64,000 nucleotides of DNA from Cynocephalus volans (lineage: Eukaryota; Chordata; Mammalia; Dermoptera; Cynocephalidae). This document shows positions 34,422-47,959 of the stretch, piece after piece. The notes under the pieces are model-generated. The model made no database searches. It was not told the origin of the DNA and was given only the letters and a program-made list of their open reading frames with translations. The stretch covers positions 8,152,535 to 8,216,534 of the forward strand of contig NC_084471.1 in the NCBI RefSeq assembly GCF_027409185.1, read 5' to 3'. How positions within the stretch are numbered: position 1 is the first letter of the stretch; each line of letters starts with the position of its first letter. Both the position numbers and the translations under genes were made by a program.

Positions 34422-37400
34422 GTCAGTGGGTGTCCCAAGATATGCAAACTATGCTTCCCCTGAGAGGGGACTCAGGGCCCAGCCAGGCATGTTTAGGGGT
34501 CCACATGGCTCTGCTGAGATGCTGCAAACAAGCAGCATGGGAGGGATGCTCTGAGGGTCTATGCACAGGCAGCCTTTGCGGCAGCAGGTGGATCAGGATT
34601 TGCAGTCCAGAGCCCAGAGTGGCTGACTAAGTAGGGCTGCTTGGGGGTGGGGTGGCACCTGGAGCACCCCCACCCTGAGATTGCCCACTCTGGCTGCTTC
34701 CTCCAAACCTCAGAACACCCCTCACCACGAGCAGGGTTTGGAACCTGGCAGTGGAGTGGGAAGAACGCTGGCCTGGGCTCAGGCCAGCCTGCAGATGGAG
34801 GGGCCCACTTTACAAATGAGGTGCTGAGAGCAGACATCTGTACAAGGTCCCTGAGTTAGAGAGTGTCGGGATTGAGCTCAGGTCCCTCTGACTCCTGATT
34901 TATATCTTCATCCCCGAGCACACTGCCTGCCTGCCTTGGCCTGCTGTGTGGCCTTGGATGAGTCACTTGCCCTCTCTGGGCTTCCTTCCCTCATGTGCAG
35001 AATGAGCTGATGGAGTAAGATTGGGGCAAGGCCTTTCTAGGCTCAGCATGTTATGACTGCATATGTGGGTTTTATAAAGTGACACCCCTTTGCAGGGAGA
35101 CAAAGGTAAGACCCTCCCCTCCCCCACCCCGACAGTGGGGGGCCCATGCCTAGACCCCCTGTGCCTCCAATGTAGTTCGGGTCAGCTTGTCCCGTGGGGC
35201 CATCTGGCCCAATTCCACACTGCCCGCCTGTGAGGAAACCGAGCCCAGAGGAGGAAGGGAGGGCCTTGGCTGAGGACCCTGGACATGGGTCCTTGGACCC
35301 CCGCACAGCTGCAGAAAACTGCCCAAGGCAAACCAAGGTGGCCTTGACCAGGCTCAAGGGTAGGGAGAAAGAGCCAGAAAATTCGAGCTGGTCGATTGGA
35401 GAATGAGAGGACAACAGTTAGACTTGGCGGTGCTAGGTAAGGGTGTGCTCGGTGCTAGGTGAGGATGTGCCGGGTGCTGGGTTAGGGTGTGCCGGGTGCT
35501 GCGTGCTGGGTTAGGGTGTGCTGGGGTAGAGGGTTCTGGGTGCCTGGGTAGAGTTGGAGGCTATGAGACCGTTTCTTAGCTGTATGGGGCATTTTTGTAC
35601 CTTTTAGCCTTTAGCCAGGGCTTGGGGTCACTTCATCCTTTAGCTCTGGACACAGGATCAGAGAGGGCTTGACTGTATATTTCTCACAGGAATTGTTGAA
35701 GCCAGGACTTGAACCAGGGCATATTTTTATGAAAAATAATTATATTCAGAAAACATCATTTTGTGTAACAATTCTGCAAACTTTTGTGATGCTGGCTGAA
35801 CAGAAGCAGCTGGATTCCCATGTTTCTGTGTGATAGTGCAAGTCCTGGAGCCTCTGGAAAGTTCCACTGCACACTCAGGAGAGAGCAAGAGTAAAAAGTG
35901 CAAAGACCGTCGTCATATTATGTGAAAATTGTTTTGACCTCATGGAACCCCTGAAGGGTCCGACTCTGGGGTGCCCCAGGGCACACTCTGAGAACCACTC
36001 CAGTTGACTCATTGTCTGTCTCTCCTTTCTTTCTTGGTGACCTCAGTGCCCAGCTTTGAGTTGGGGGGGGCCTGCCCTTGGATAGCAGCCCCCTGAGCTC
36101 CCACCCCTGCATTTCCTCATCTGTCAGGACTGGTAACGTTGGCAGCCGCGTCACGGGATGGTTGTGAAGCTTAAAGTGTGAGACACACGTAGGTTTGCAC
36201 AGGACGACTTACCCTGCAGAGACTTGGGTTCTTCCTGAATGAGCAGCCGCAAGCACGGGGAGGGGAGCGCTGAGGCCGGGTCCTGGAGTGCGGGAAGCCA
36301 GGGCTCCGCGGCCCGCGTCAGCCTAGAAGGGCGACAAGGGAGACGTACACGCACAGGGACACGTGTATTGTTCTGGGACAGGGAGGCCTGATAGTCTCAA
36401 AGCAAAGCTGAAATTCCCAGGGGGATTTACCCCCGCTTTCATATGACAAAATGATGCCGAACGGTTTGGAAGACAAACTATACTCGCACGACTGAGAGTG
36501 CTTAGAAAAAGAGATACAAGGAGGAACTTAACACAGGTCTGTTTTTTATTATGAAAGTTAAAACACGAGATTTACTTTTCTATCCATCTGACTGGCAAAA
36601 ATTAAACAGATTAAACCAAAAATTAAACCAGTGCAGGCCGAGGTGTGGGAAGAGGGCCACTGTGGGGCCCGCTGCTGGGCTCGGAGTTGGAGTGACCTCT
36701 CCGGGAAGCAGATTGGCTGCTAGCGCCGTAATGGTGTGGAGTTTTCCACCCTGAAACCACACTTGGTCAAACTTATCCTAACAAACTGGTAGGGCGGTGA
36801 GGATGCTCAGAGATGTTGTTTGTAAAGGAGGATGTTCGAACAATCCAGGGGTCCTTCTGCAGGGAACAGGTGGTCCCTCCACCCGGTGCAAGTTGGGCAG
36901 CTGGTCAAAGGGCATTGGTGCACAAGGGCCACTGACACTTGGACAGGCTGTGGTGTGTTCTTACCCAAGAAAAGCAGGTGACAAGGTGGCCTGCATGGTC
37001 TGATCCCATTTTTAATTAAAAAAAAAAAAAGAAAATTATATGTAGTTAATAGAAAGAAAGTCTAAGAGGTACAACACTAAAATCCAAACAGTCATTATCT
37101 CTGAAGGGTTCAGATTCTTCCATATTTTCTGTATTTTTTACTTTGAGCTTGTCCAGCCCAAGCCCTGTCCTCACCCCATTAGGACAGGAGGGGCCCTAAG
37201 CACTGCCCCCCTTAGAAATCAGAAAAGCTGATCCAAATCCTCCTTCCCTGGGACATGCAGAGGGGTGTGCCCCCCACCTGTAGCCCATTTCCCAGAGGAG
37301 AACATTGAGGAGCTAGACTTGTGGGGCCCTTGTGAGGACGAATCACAACAGTGTGGGCTGTTTCACTCCCCCCTTATCAGCACAGTGCCCACCATGCAGT

Positions 37401-38456
37401 GGGTACTCAGGAAATATTGGTCCCCTTCCCGCTCTCCGTCCCTATTGCAGTTAGTCCCATGGTGGTTCGTCTTGCTGAGCGTATTCAGGTGCCTTTGGTC
37501 ACGTGGTGGGTGGGCGCTGCTCCCAGCCATGGGAGCAGAGAAGTTGCATCTCCTGTGGCCGCCTTGCTGGGGAGGACCCACCCCGCCCTTCACCCTGCCT
37601 GAGGGCTCCAGTAGTGGTCTGTTGCCAGGTGACCCTTTCTGGTGGCAGTGATCTTTGGCCCTGGTTTCTGAGTCCCACAAGGTCAGTGACACTGCCCACT
37701 GGCTCAAGGAGCCCCCACGTCTCTGAGTGGCCTGCAAACACATGGCCAACAGCCTGAGGTCAGAAATGGGGAGAAGGCCAGGTCAGACGGGGACTCCCAG
37801 GGGAGATCCCTGATACCCTCTGGGGTCTGGGAAGGCTTCCTGGAGGGGATGATGCTGGACTGAGTTCCACAGGGCCATGTGGAGCTGGCCAGGCAGGGAT
37901 GGCAAGGCCAGGCTGGGCAAGGGGCAGGTGCGACGTGGGGTGTGCCTGTGCCTCCTGAGTCATGGAGGTACAGCCTGGGATGCCTTGCCCGAGGCACGAG
38001 GGTGGCGAAGCCTCCGCCTTCAAATGGGGAGCACTCATTGTCTGTGTACTAGAACCCCCCCCAGGGGTGAGCTCGGGAACGTGTTAGCACATTTCCTTCC
38101 CGTCGTCTTCCTCTGTTTCTGTAGGGAGCTCTGTCTTCTTTAGTCTTCTCTTCCAGTTTTTCCCTCCTCGTTACATTGTGCGCGTTTCCCCACATTACGA
38201 CTGTGCAGTCCCCGCTGGTAGCACGTGTCTTTGTCAGCAGCTTGGGTCGGCTCTCTAGGCCACATGACCAGAAAGGGGCGAGCATGTTTTCAGGACTCGG
38301 GTGCGCTGGGCCTGATGACTTTCCCAGAAACTCGGCCAAGCATGTGGCCCGCGGGTGGGCGCCGTGACCCACGGTGTGGGCACATGTCTGTTGCACGTCT
38401 GCAGGGGCAGTCCCTGCGACCCGTCCCTCCTGACCACTTGGCCCTGTCCCCCACAG
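34422..38456. other. CYB5R3 intron 7 (4 kb)
   Basis: Contains MIR-like pieces near 34,750-34,900, a G-rich minisatellite at 35,428-35,560, an old repeat at about 36,370-37,150 (includes ccatctgactggcaaaaattaaac and a poly(A) run at 37,019) and otherwise unique sequence. No extra exon is supported. Confidence 0.5.
35428..35560 (+). repeat. Imperfect minisatellite, unit about 31-37 bp
   Basis: Repeats of ggtgctaggt(a/g)aggatgtgccgggtgctgggttagggtgtg-type units, four or more degenerate copies, G/T-rich on the + strand. Lies in CYB5R3 intron 7. Confidence 0.75.
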
Positions 38457-38556
38457 ACTGAGAAGGACATCCTGCTTCGGCCCGAGCTGGAGGAACTGCG
38501 CAACGAGCATTCCGCCCGCTTCAAGCTCTGGTTCACAGTGGACAGGGCTCCTGAAG
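38457..38556 (+). CDS. CYB5R3: CYB5R3 coding exon 8 (residues 212-244 plus first base of 245)
   Basis: Begins after cccacag and ends before gtgaga, 100 nt. Encodes [33 protein letters not shown]; human reads [18 protein letters not shown] here, all conservative changes. Confidence 0.97.
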
Positions 38557-41272
<2,716 letters not shown>

Positions 41273-42185
41273 TGGCCGGGCCGGCCGCACGCGCACCCAC
41301 CCGCCCTGCATTCTCACCTCGCCCTGTCCACACTTACCCTGTCATCTCCCCCACATCTGCCCACATCTCACGCTGGAGCCCCGGGTTCAGCCTGGCCTGC
41401 CCGTGCCCTGGTGGTCACCCAGCTGAGCTGAGCTGGCCCCTGAGGGTCCATTTTGGGAGCAGGATCTGTTTCAGGTGGGCCACGGCTGGCCGCCTTCAGA
41501 TAGGTTCCTGTCTGGCACTCACCAGTTCTCACCGAGGTGCCGCTCTACCCGTCCTCATGACCTCCACACACACTACAGGCCCAGGGCTGCCAGCACCGTG
41601 TTCCACCAGCCTCTCTGGGCAGTGAACCACAGTTGAGCTACCCCAGCCACCGTCCTGGGACCCTTGCCCGCTGCCCCTGCTGCCTGCCTCAGAGCCGAGG
41701 CTGGGCCTTAGCACCTGACGCTACAGGTGACAGGAAATACCAAAAAGTCCTCTTGGAGGGGGGCTGCTCGGGGTGAGAGGCTGCCCCCCAGCCCAGGCCC
41801 CAGGCAGGCCCAGTAAGAAGGTGTTGGCCAAGGGCCCCTTGGACTGGCACATGGGCCTTCCTGAAACCCTAACACATCCAGACATACACACAGCCATGGG
41901 AGTCTCAAGCTGTCATCCTGGCAGCCCGATGGACCCCCTTGGGGTTCTGGGGCCACCAGCCGTGGGGGCAGAACTACAGCCACCATGTTTATTCCTCTGT
42001 CCCAAACTTACCCCTCCTCTTGCCCAGTGTTGGGGGAGATTTCAAGCAGTGCCTCTTGTCTGAGACATATTCGGTGGCTTTGACGTTGCCTTTAGACAAC
42101 AACTGTGTTAGCCTCTAGCATATTGGCTTTTTCAGAGTCATTTATGAGCAGGAAAAAAATTGAAGTAAAACTTTGCTAATATCAA
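41273..42185 (+). other. CYB5R3: CYB5R3 3' UTR (end inferred)
   Basis: About 0.9 kb of C-rich sequence that becomes AT-rich near its end, free of recent repeats. The end is placed after the AGTAAA signal at 42164 and before a SINE at 42271. The length agrees with the roughly 1-kb 3' UTR of mammalian CYB5R3. Confidence 0.65.
42164..42169 (+). terminator. CYB5R3: Probable polyadenylation signal AGTAAA of CYB5R3
   Basis: There is no AATAAA in the 0.9 kb after the stop codon. AGTAAA, a known minor variant, lies in an AT-rich pocket with G/T-rich DNA (cagggtgggggaggtggg) about 55 bp downstream. An ATTAAA near 42308 is inside a SINE and is less likely. Confidence 0.55.
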
Positions 42186-42270
42186 CTCTTCTGCAGCTCC
42201 TTGAGGCTCTGCGATGTCACCCCAGGGTGGGGGAGGTGGGAAAGGGCTGCACAAGGCCTGGTGTTCATTT

Positions 42271-42467
42271 TTTTTTTTTTTAATTGAAAAAATTTAAATT
42301 TTTTAAAATTAAAAGATCACCAGTAAGGGGATCTTAACCCTTGACTTTGTGTTGTCAGCACCACGCTCTCCCAAGTGAGCTGACCAGCCATCGTTATATA
42401 GGGATCTGAACCCGTGGCCTTGGTGTTATCAGCACCACGCTCTCCCAAGTGAGCCACGGGCTGGCCC
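42271..42467 (-). mobile_element. CYN tRNA-Ile SINE, dimer
   Basis: Reverse-complement dimer just past the CYB5R3 3' end. The tail side is a mixed T-rich/AT-rich run, flanked by tggtgttcattt on the left and tggcgttcattt on the right (one mismatch). Confidence 0.9.
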
Positions 42468-44114
42468 ATGGCGTTCATTTCTGATGTACGTTTGTGCTGT
42501 AGAAAATTTGCAAAGTGCAGAAAAGTATACACAGGAAAAACAATTCCCCACTTTACCTGAGTCCACTCATGTGGATGCCGGCTTCCCTCAATGACATGTG
42601 CCTCCCACATGTCCCCTCCCTTCACTGCCCTGTGGGTGGGGGTTCTGGTGGGAAAGATTAGACAAGTGACAGGTGAGGAGACATAGTGGGAGTAAGGGCT
42701 GTTCAGCTGGGCAGCACCTCTGAGGAGATGGCATTTGTGTGGGCACATGAAGAGAAGAAGCTGGTGCTGCTGGGGTAGGTGTTCAAGGTGGTGAGAATGG
42801 CAGGTGCAAAGGCCCTGTGGTTGGGACAAGCTTATGGAATAAGCTTCCAGGAACAGAACAAAGAAGGCAGGTTGCTGGAAGGGGCAGTGGCAATGAGGCT
42901 GGAGAGAGAGGCAGGGCTGGACTAGTGTTCCAGAGGGAGTGCCCAGCAAGTGCAAGTGTCCTGGGGCAGGGATTTGCTGGATGGCCCCAGGAATGTAATG
43001 ATGGCCAGTGTGGCTGGAGAGGAGCAGGGAAGAAAGAGGGTGTGGGAAGTTCACAGGACAGAAGGCCTAAGGCAGACCTTGGACTAGGGGAGCTCCTCTT
43101 TTCTCGCCTCAGACGTTCCATTCTGCTGCTGGCACACAACCTGGCCTCACTGGGGCAGGGCCGGGACTCCTCAGTGGAGGGAAAGGACTGGGCCTGGGAA
43201 TTCCGGGCCCTACTGGCTCTTTGCACGCTGTGTGCCGGCGACTGTGCCGAGCACTCTGCAGACATTTGGTCTCATCGTCATTCCTGTCTCTGAGGGCAAG
43301 AAAACAGGCCAGAGGGTCAGGATTTGAATGTAGACTTGCCTAAGCTCACAAGAGGCTGTCTCCTGGAGCTGGGAAGAACGGAGAGAATTGGACCTGATTC
43401 CTACCCTCTCTCCCGGTCGCAGTTTCCCCATCCATAAAATGAGTGTGTGAACTAGGTCATGGTTCCCCACTCTCTCAGACCTGACACCCTAAAAATAATG
43501 ACTGTAGCAGGTCCTTTACTCTCGTGAATTCACAGGCTACAGTATCACCTATACATACAGAATTTAAAAAATCCACACAAAGCTCTAAATAAATTCTAAA
43601 AGAGCAAGAAAGAAAAGAAAACGTATTTCAGCATGTAAAGGCTCAGCCCAAGTTCCCCTGAATACACGGGACAGACTTGGGGACTGTTACAGCCCCAATG
43701 CTGCAAGACTCCCAGGCTCCGCCACCAGGGACGCAGTTTTTCCAGGCGGGGCAGAACTCTTGGTGAATTTCCAAACAAAGCGGGACAGAATTCCTTCAGC
43801 TATGGCGCAGTTGCATCGCTGGAAATTCCACACTTGTTCACATTGGACAAAAAGTCTTGTGTGTGCATGCCATAAATGCATCTCTGCCTGGGCTCAGAGA
43901 TATGTAACGGGCTGTCCCCTCTGGGAATGTCCAGGGACTTGGGCTGCCTTGCACCCCAAGATGCACCCCCCCCGCCCCGTTCTCCACCTCCACATGCCCT
44001 CGCTTCCTGCTGTAGGGACAGCCAAAGCTCTGAAAGGCCCCTGGCGGGGAGGGGCCATCCCAGAATCAGATCTCAGTTTATGACCCAATTGTGCTGGCTT
44101 ACAAAATCATTTAC
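42468..44114. other. Intergenic stretch between CYB5R3 and RNU12, left part
   Basis: No exon or RNA gene supported. 42,620-42,960 resembles old L2/MIR-type DNA (gaggagatggcatttgtgtgg). 43,470-43,910 is unusual AT/GC-mixed sequence that I cannot assign. Confidence 0.4.
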
Positions 44115-44215
44115 GGGCTGGCTGGTTGGCTCAGTTGGTTAGAGCGCAGTATTATAACACCATGGTCAAGGGTTTGGATCCCCAGACTAGTCAGCCGTCA
44201 AAAAGAACCCAAAAC
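44115..44215 (+). mobile_element. tRNA-derived SINE, monomer (older type)
   Basis: gggctggctggttggctcagttggttagagcg, ttataacacc, ggtcaagggtttggatcccc: well-preserved A and B boxes, anticodon-loop string ttataac and a short A-rich tail. Not a tRNA gene because it lacks a closed acceptor stem. Confidence 0.85.
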
Positions 44216-44227
44216 ACTTCAGTGACT

Positions 44228-44692
44228 ACATTAGTCCATTTCCTGTTGCTTATAACAATACCTGGAACTGGGTGATTTATAAAGAAATGGAATTCATCTC
44301 TTACAGTTTAAGAGGCTGGGAAGTCCACAGTCCAGGGGGTATATCTGGTGAGGGCCTTCGGGGTGGGAACTCTAAAGGGTCCTGTGGTGACACACGGTAT
44401 CTATCACATGGGGGAGAATGGGCTGAGCAAGAGAGTTAACGTCACTGCTCTCCATATAAAGCCATCAGAACCACACCCAGGACCCTCGTTAAACCATTAA
44501 CCCATTACTCCATGAATGCATCAATCCATTCAGGAAGGCACAGTCCCCTTGATCCAATCACCACTTAAAGGCCCCACCTTCCAAGTTCCATAATTGGAGT
44601 TCCACCCTCTTAACACTGTTACCATGGGGATCGAGTTTCAGTGAGTTTGGTTTTTTTTTGGGGGGGGGCGCACATTCAACCCACAGTAGTGA
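44228..44692 (-). mobile_element. MaLR-type (MST-like) LTR
   Basis: Antisense copy: begins ttagtccatttcctgttgcttataacaat, has ccatataaagccatcagaaccacac (its promoter on the - strand) and ends near ttcaacccacagta, with an inserted T9/G9 run at 44,651-44,668. Confidence 0.78.
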
Positions 44693-45716
44693 CATTTTAA
44701 CATTGAACTTTTTTCATGTTAAGGTGCGACAGGACCTTAACTCTTGTGGTCCTCTAGCCCCTTTCCACTTTCCTCCCCATCTGTCCTACATTGTCCAGCT
44801 GGCACCAGAACTGAGGCCGAGTCCCCCGGCCCTCCTTTCCTCCTGCCTGTCGTGTTCCCCTGGGACGAGGAAAGGAGGGGTACATGGTCCAGTCTTACAA
44901 CGAGGAAGCCGTGCAGGGGGTGGGGGAGGGCTAGGACCCAGTCACCGGAGCGCAGGCGGGACCTGGATTCCCATCTGCGTCTGCTGTGCAACCCCAGACC
45001 CTTCTGGCTTTCCTAGCTCTTACCCAGTTTCTCCACGGAGCTCCTGATGCCAGATTTTTTATTGTGGTGTGATGGTGACTCCACCCGTTCTAAGGGCATT
45101 GCGTGTATTTTTTAGTGACTGATTCGACAAGTACCTGTATGTGTTGAACACCCCCCCCCCCATATTTGGCTCAGTGCTGAAGGCTGGGGTTACACCACTG
45201 AGAAAGCCATTCCACGCATCCAACCCTCCCAATGACCCGTCTGTTATTTGCCCCATTTTACAGATCCGGAAGACAGAGAAGTGAGGCGATTTGCTTGTGA
45301 AGCTCCTGCCGCCAGGCGGTCCCCCAGCTCTCACCCCCATGCCACGAGCCAGCACCTACCTTGTGGGGCCGGCGCCGCACACCGCCTCACCCACCAATAA
45401 GTGGTTACACAGGGAACTGTTTTAGGGAACTGGCTAAGGTCGCGCAACTTCAGAATGAACCGTGTGAAAACGGCCAGTTTTATGGGCCATAACAATCAGT
45501 ATCGTCGGGAATTTCCTGTGGCCGAGGCCACAGGGAAAGAAGGGCACGACGAGCAGGACCACAGGTAAAGACAGACCGGGACGACGAAGCCGCCTTAGGT
45601 GCAGAACTGGGGACTCGCTTGTCTGGCCCCGTATCGTTTCTACTTCCGAGAACTAACGAAACGCAGACCCGGAAACAGAGGTTCCCAAATAATCTGCTTT
45701 TGAAGTCTAAAGGGAC
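44693..45716. other. Intergenic stretch downstream of RNU12
   Basis: A MIR-like piece at 45,235-45,310 (ccccattttacagatccggaagacagagaagtgaggcg). From 45,360 on the sequence is CpG-rich and repeat-free up to the U12 gene, although it lies on the 3' side of that gene. Function unknown. Confidence 0.45.
45693..45701 (-). terminator. RNU12: snRNA 3' box of RNU12
   Basis: The - strand reads AAAAGCAGA, matching the consensus AAARNNAGA, 15 nt past the U12 3' end. The 3' box directs Integrator-dependent 3' end formation of Pol II snRNAs. Confidence 0.8.
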
Positions 45717-45867
45717 CGGGCAAGTCGCAGCTCCTGGGCATCCCGCAAAGTAGGCGGGTCACCTCTGGGGGCAACTTTTACCCGCTCAAAAATTCGTCTC
45801 ACATTAGCAGTGAGGATTCGGGCGTCACCCCGAATCGTTATTTTCCTTACTCATAAGTTTAAGGCAT
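45717..45867 (-). ncRNA. RNU12: U12 snRNA gene (minor spliceosome)
   Basis: The - strand reads ATGCCTTAAACTTATGAGTA onward, 151 nt, one longer than human U12. The branch-site pairing segment GTAAGGA, the AATTTTTG Sm site, the stem GATTCGGG/CCCGAATC and the 3' hairpin ending GCCCG are all present. U12 base-pairs with the branch point of U12-type introns as part of the U11/U12 di-snRNP. Changes from the human sequence cluster in the loop of stem III and in the 3' hairpin. A PSE and a 3' box at the proper distances argue for the true gene and not one of the dispersed pseudogenes, as does its position next to POLDIP3. Confidence 0.96.
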
Positions 45868-45908
45868 AAAAACTCTTTCTACTTACTTCCTAGGTAAGGT
45901 ATCCTATT

Positions 45909-45928
45909 CTCATTACCCATACGGTGAG
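45909..45928 (-). promoter_or_regulatory. RNU12: Proximal sequence element (PSE) of RNU12
   Basis: The - strand has CTCACCGTATGGGTAATGAG at -61 to -42 from the U12 start, the fixed PSE position of vertebrate Pol II snRNA genes. No TATA box follows at -30, as expected for Pol II (not Pol III) snRNA promoters. It should bind SNAPc. Confidence 0.8.
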
Positions 45929-46052
45929 TATCACGGTAGACTATTAAATTAACAGACCCGTTCCTCTGAAGTTGTTGTTCTTCAGTAATTAATTTGTTAC
46001 GTCGCTTTTTATTTTATTTGTTCCCGGAAAATAAAGGATCAGTAGTGCTCCC

Positions 46053-46070
46053 ACTCACCGTATGCAGATA
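46053..46070. promoter_or_regulatory. Candidate distal element: octamer-like ATGCAGAT joined to a PSE-like core
   Basis: ATGCAGAT (46062-46069) differs by one base from the octamer ATGCAAAT and lies at about -195 to -202 from RNU12, the normal DSE distance. It overlaps actcaccgtatg (46053-46064), an exact inverted copy of the RNU12 PSE core. It could serve RNU12, POLDIP3 or both. Confidence 0.5.
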
Positions 46071-46255
46071 AGCAGCCGGTACCGTGAAGACTCATGGGGA
46101 GCGTCCCCGCCCTTTCCGGTCCTTGCGTGGTTTGAGCTGTCGCGAGAGTTGGTCGGCGGAGCGCCGGAAGTTGCTTGTCGCTCCGTCGGGGGTGAAGGGG
46201 CGGGCTCGCGGCTAAGGCCAGTCTAAGCGGCTCTCGACTCTTTCGGCTGCGCAAG

Positions 46256-46314
46256 ATGGCGGACATCTCCCTGGACGAGCTCATCCGGAAACGCTGGGCG
46301 GCGGCGAAGGGAAG
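46256..46314 (+). CDS. POLDIP3: POLDIP3 coding exon 1 (residues 1-19 plus two bases of 20)
   Basis: ATG in gcaagATGg, encoding MADISLDELIRKRWAAAKG plus two bases of Arg20; donor gtgagc at 46315. Residue 14 is Trp (TGG) where human has Gly (GGG), the result of one base change. The start lies in a YY1-like aagatggcgg. Confidence 0.93.
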
Positions 46315-47959
46315 GTGAGCGCCCTTTTCTCCTTTCAGGGTTCAGGGTCCGCGGCCTAGCGGGGCTCGGGGCGGAGGAGGGAGCGGCCGGGGCGTGAGGC
46401 GGAGGGCCGTTTGCTCCCGCCCCCTGTCGCAGCCGCGCTCCTCATTGGCCCGGTCGCCGCCACCGTCGCCGCCACCGCGGGCCTGGCCACCCGCCCGCCC
46501 ACTGGTTGGAAGCGCCGTGGCTCCCGTGGGTCGGGGGAGGCCGGTGGCACTGCGGTGGGGGACGGGGTGCGCAGCTTGTTGGGGGAGGGGAGGGGCTGTC
46601 CACTGGGGCCCCGTGTCCCGGGGGGTCTTCGTGGCGCGGTCCCTCCCGCTGAAGACAGGCCTTTGGGCCCCGCTCCCCGGTGGTGTCCGCGCTTCCTCAT
46701 ATCCACCCATCTCAGAGTTAAGACAACTGAAGTTTACGGGGCAAGTGACTTGTTGAGACACTGCCGAAGCTGAGACTCAAACCCGAATCCCGCTCCCGTT
46801 CGCCTCTGCAAGCTGCCTCTGTGCACACTCACCTCCCTCTGCGGCGTCTGAAGTTTTAGGAGCGCTTTCTACACACACTGCCTTGTTTACTCTTTTCACG
46901 TGTGCTCTGTCTGCCCAGTTCACAAACGGGAAACAGGCTGGGAGAGGTGGAGTGACTTGCCCGAGGCCACGGAGAGCTGAGTTGGCCTCAGGCATGGGCA
47001 GAAAAACAGGTGGGACGGGCTGGGGGTTGGCTGGGTCCTGCGGGATGTAGCCCCCGACTCTCCTGGAGGTGCTTTGCAATTATGTGCCCCAAACTTGTAC
47101 ACCCTTAAATGTTATTAGTCATTTCCAGCTTTTGTGAGCTGATTTCTCTGTATGAAGAAATGAGAACTTGACTGATTTCCAACTCACACTAACCCCAGGC
47201 AGTAAAGATACTGGATACTGTTTTCTCCGACACCTTCATTCACTCAGCAGATGTTTATTAACACCTTCTGTATGCCTGTGGCTAGAAAATAGATTTTTTT
47301 TCTCTTGCTGTCCGAAATGAATCCCCCACCCCCACCGCTACAACTGCCACCACTACCACATAATCCACCAGCCACCACTTCACCTGGTTTCTGGTTCATA
47401 GCAGGCAGGCAGTTAGTATTTTTCTCCTCAGCTGTTGTCTGGGAGTAGTTCTCTCCTAGGTCTTCCCTCTTGTGACTGATGCGGAATTGGTGCTAGGTTC
47501 TCTGGCCACTTCTAGATCGGTGCAGGTTTCATAGGTTCTTCCGGTAGTCCCTGGTCATGCTCTCTCTGAGATTACTGTCCTCAGGGCCTGACTTCAGGCA
47601 GTCTGTCCTGTCTTTTCAGTCTGTACTTTTTTTGGCATTGATGTGTGCAAGGTCTTGTGTTGGGCAGTGGATGGAGCGGGGAGGGGGAGGTGTGGATCCA
47701 CGGAAGAATGGGGGCTGTGCAGCCACGCAGACCTGGTTCCTGGCAGGTGCTACTGTTGGGTTCTTTGCCTCTCTGGCCAGGAGTCTTCTGAGCTAGGCAG
47801 TTTCTTCACTTGTAATTGTGGTGGTTCCTGATAGGTCATTGAGAGAATTAGATGTGAGAACTTCTGTTTTAAAGTTTGTACTTTGTAGTAGATGATGGTA
47901 ATTATCATGGACCTTTCCTTAAAAGAGTAGAAAGCCAAAAAGCCCTGGGGACATAATTG

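Larger units (their letters stand above)
46040..46640 (+). promoter_or_regulatory. POLDIP3: CpG-island promoter of POLDIP3, divergent with RNU12
   Basis: CpG-rich, TATA-less. It has tcgcgaga (46140-46147, ZBTB33-type palindrome part), ccggaagt (46164-46171, ETS site) and aagatggcgg at the ATG (YY1-type site). Pyrimidine-rich starts such as ctctcgactctttc (46231-46244) are plausible transcription starts. The distance between the U12 start and the POLDIP3 ATG is only 389 bp. Confidence 0.8.

Noticed and set aside
44115-44215. Possible functional tRNA gene
   Set aside because: The A and B boxes are present, but the acceptor stem does not close and an A-rich tail follows; it is a SINE.
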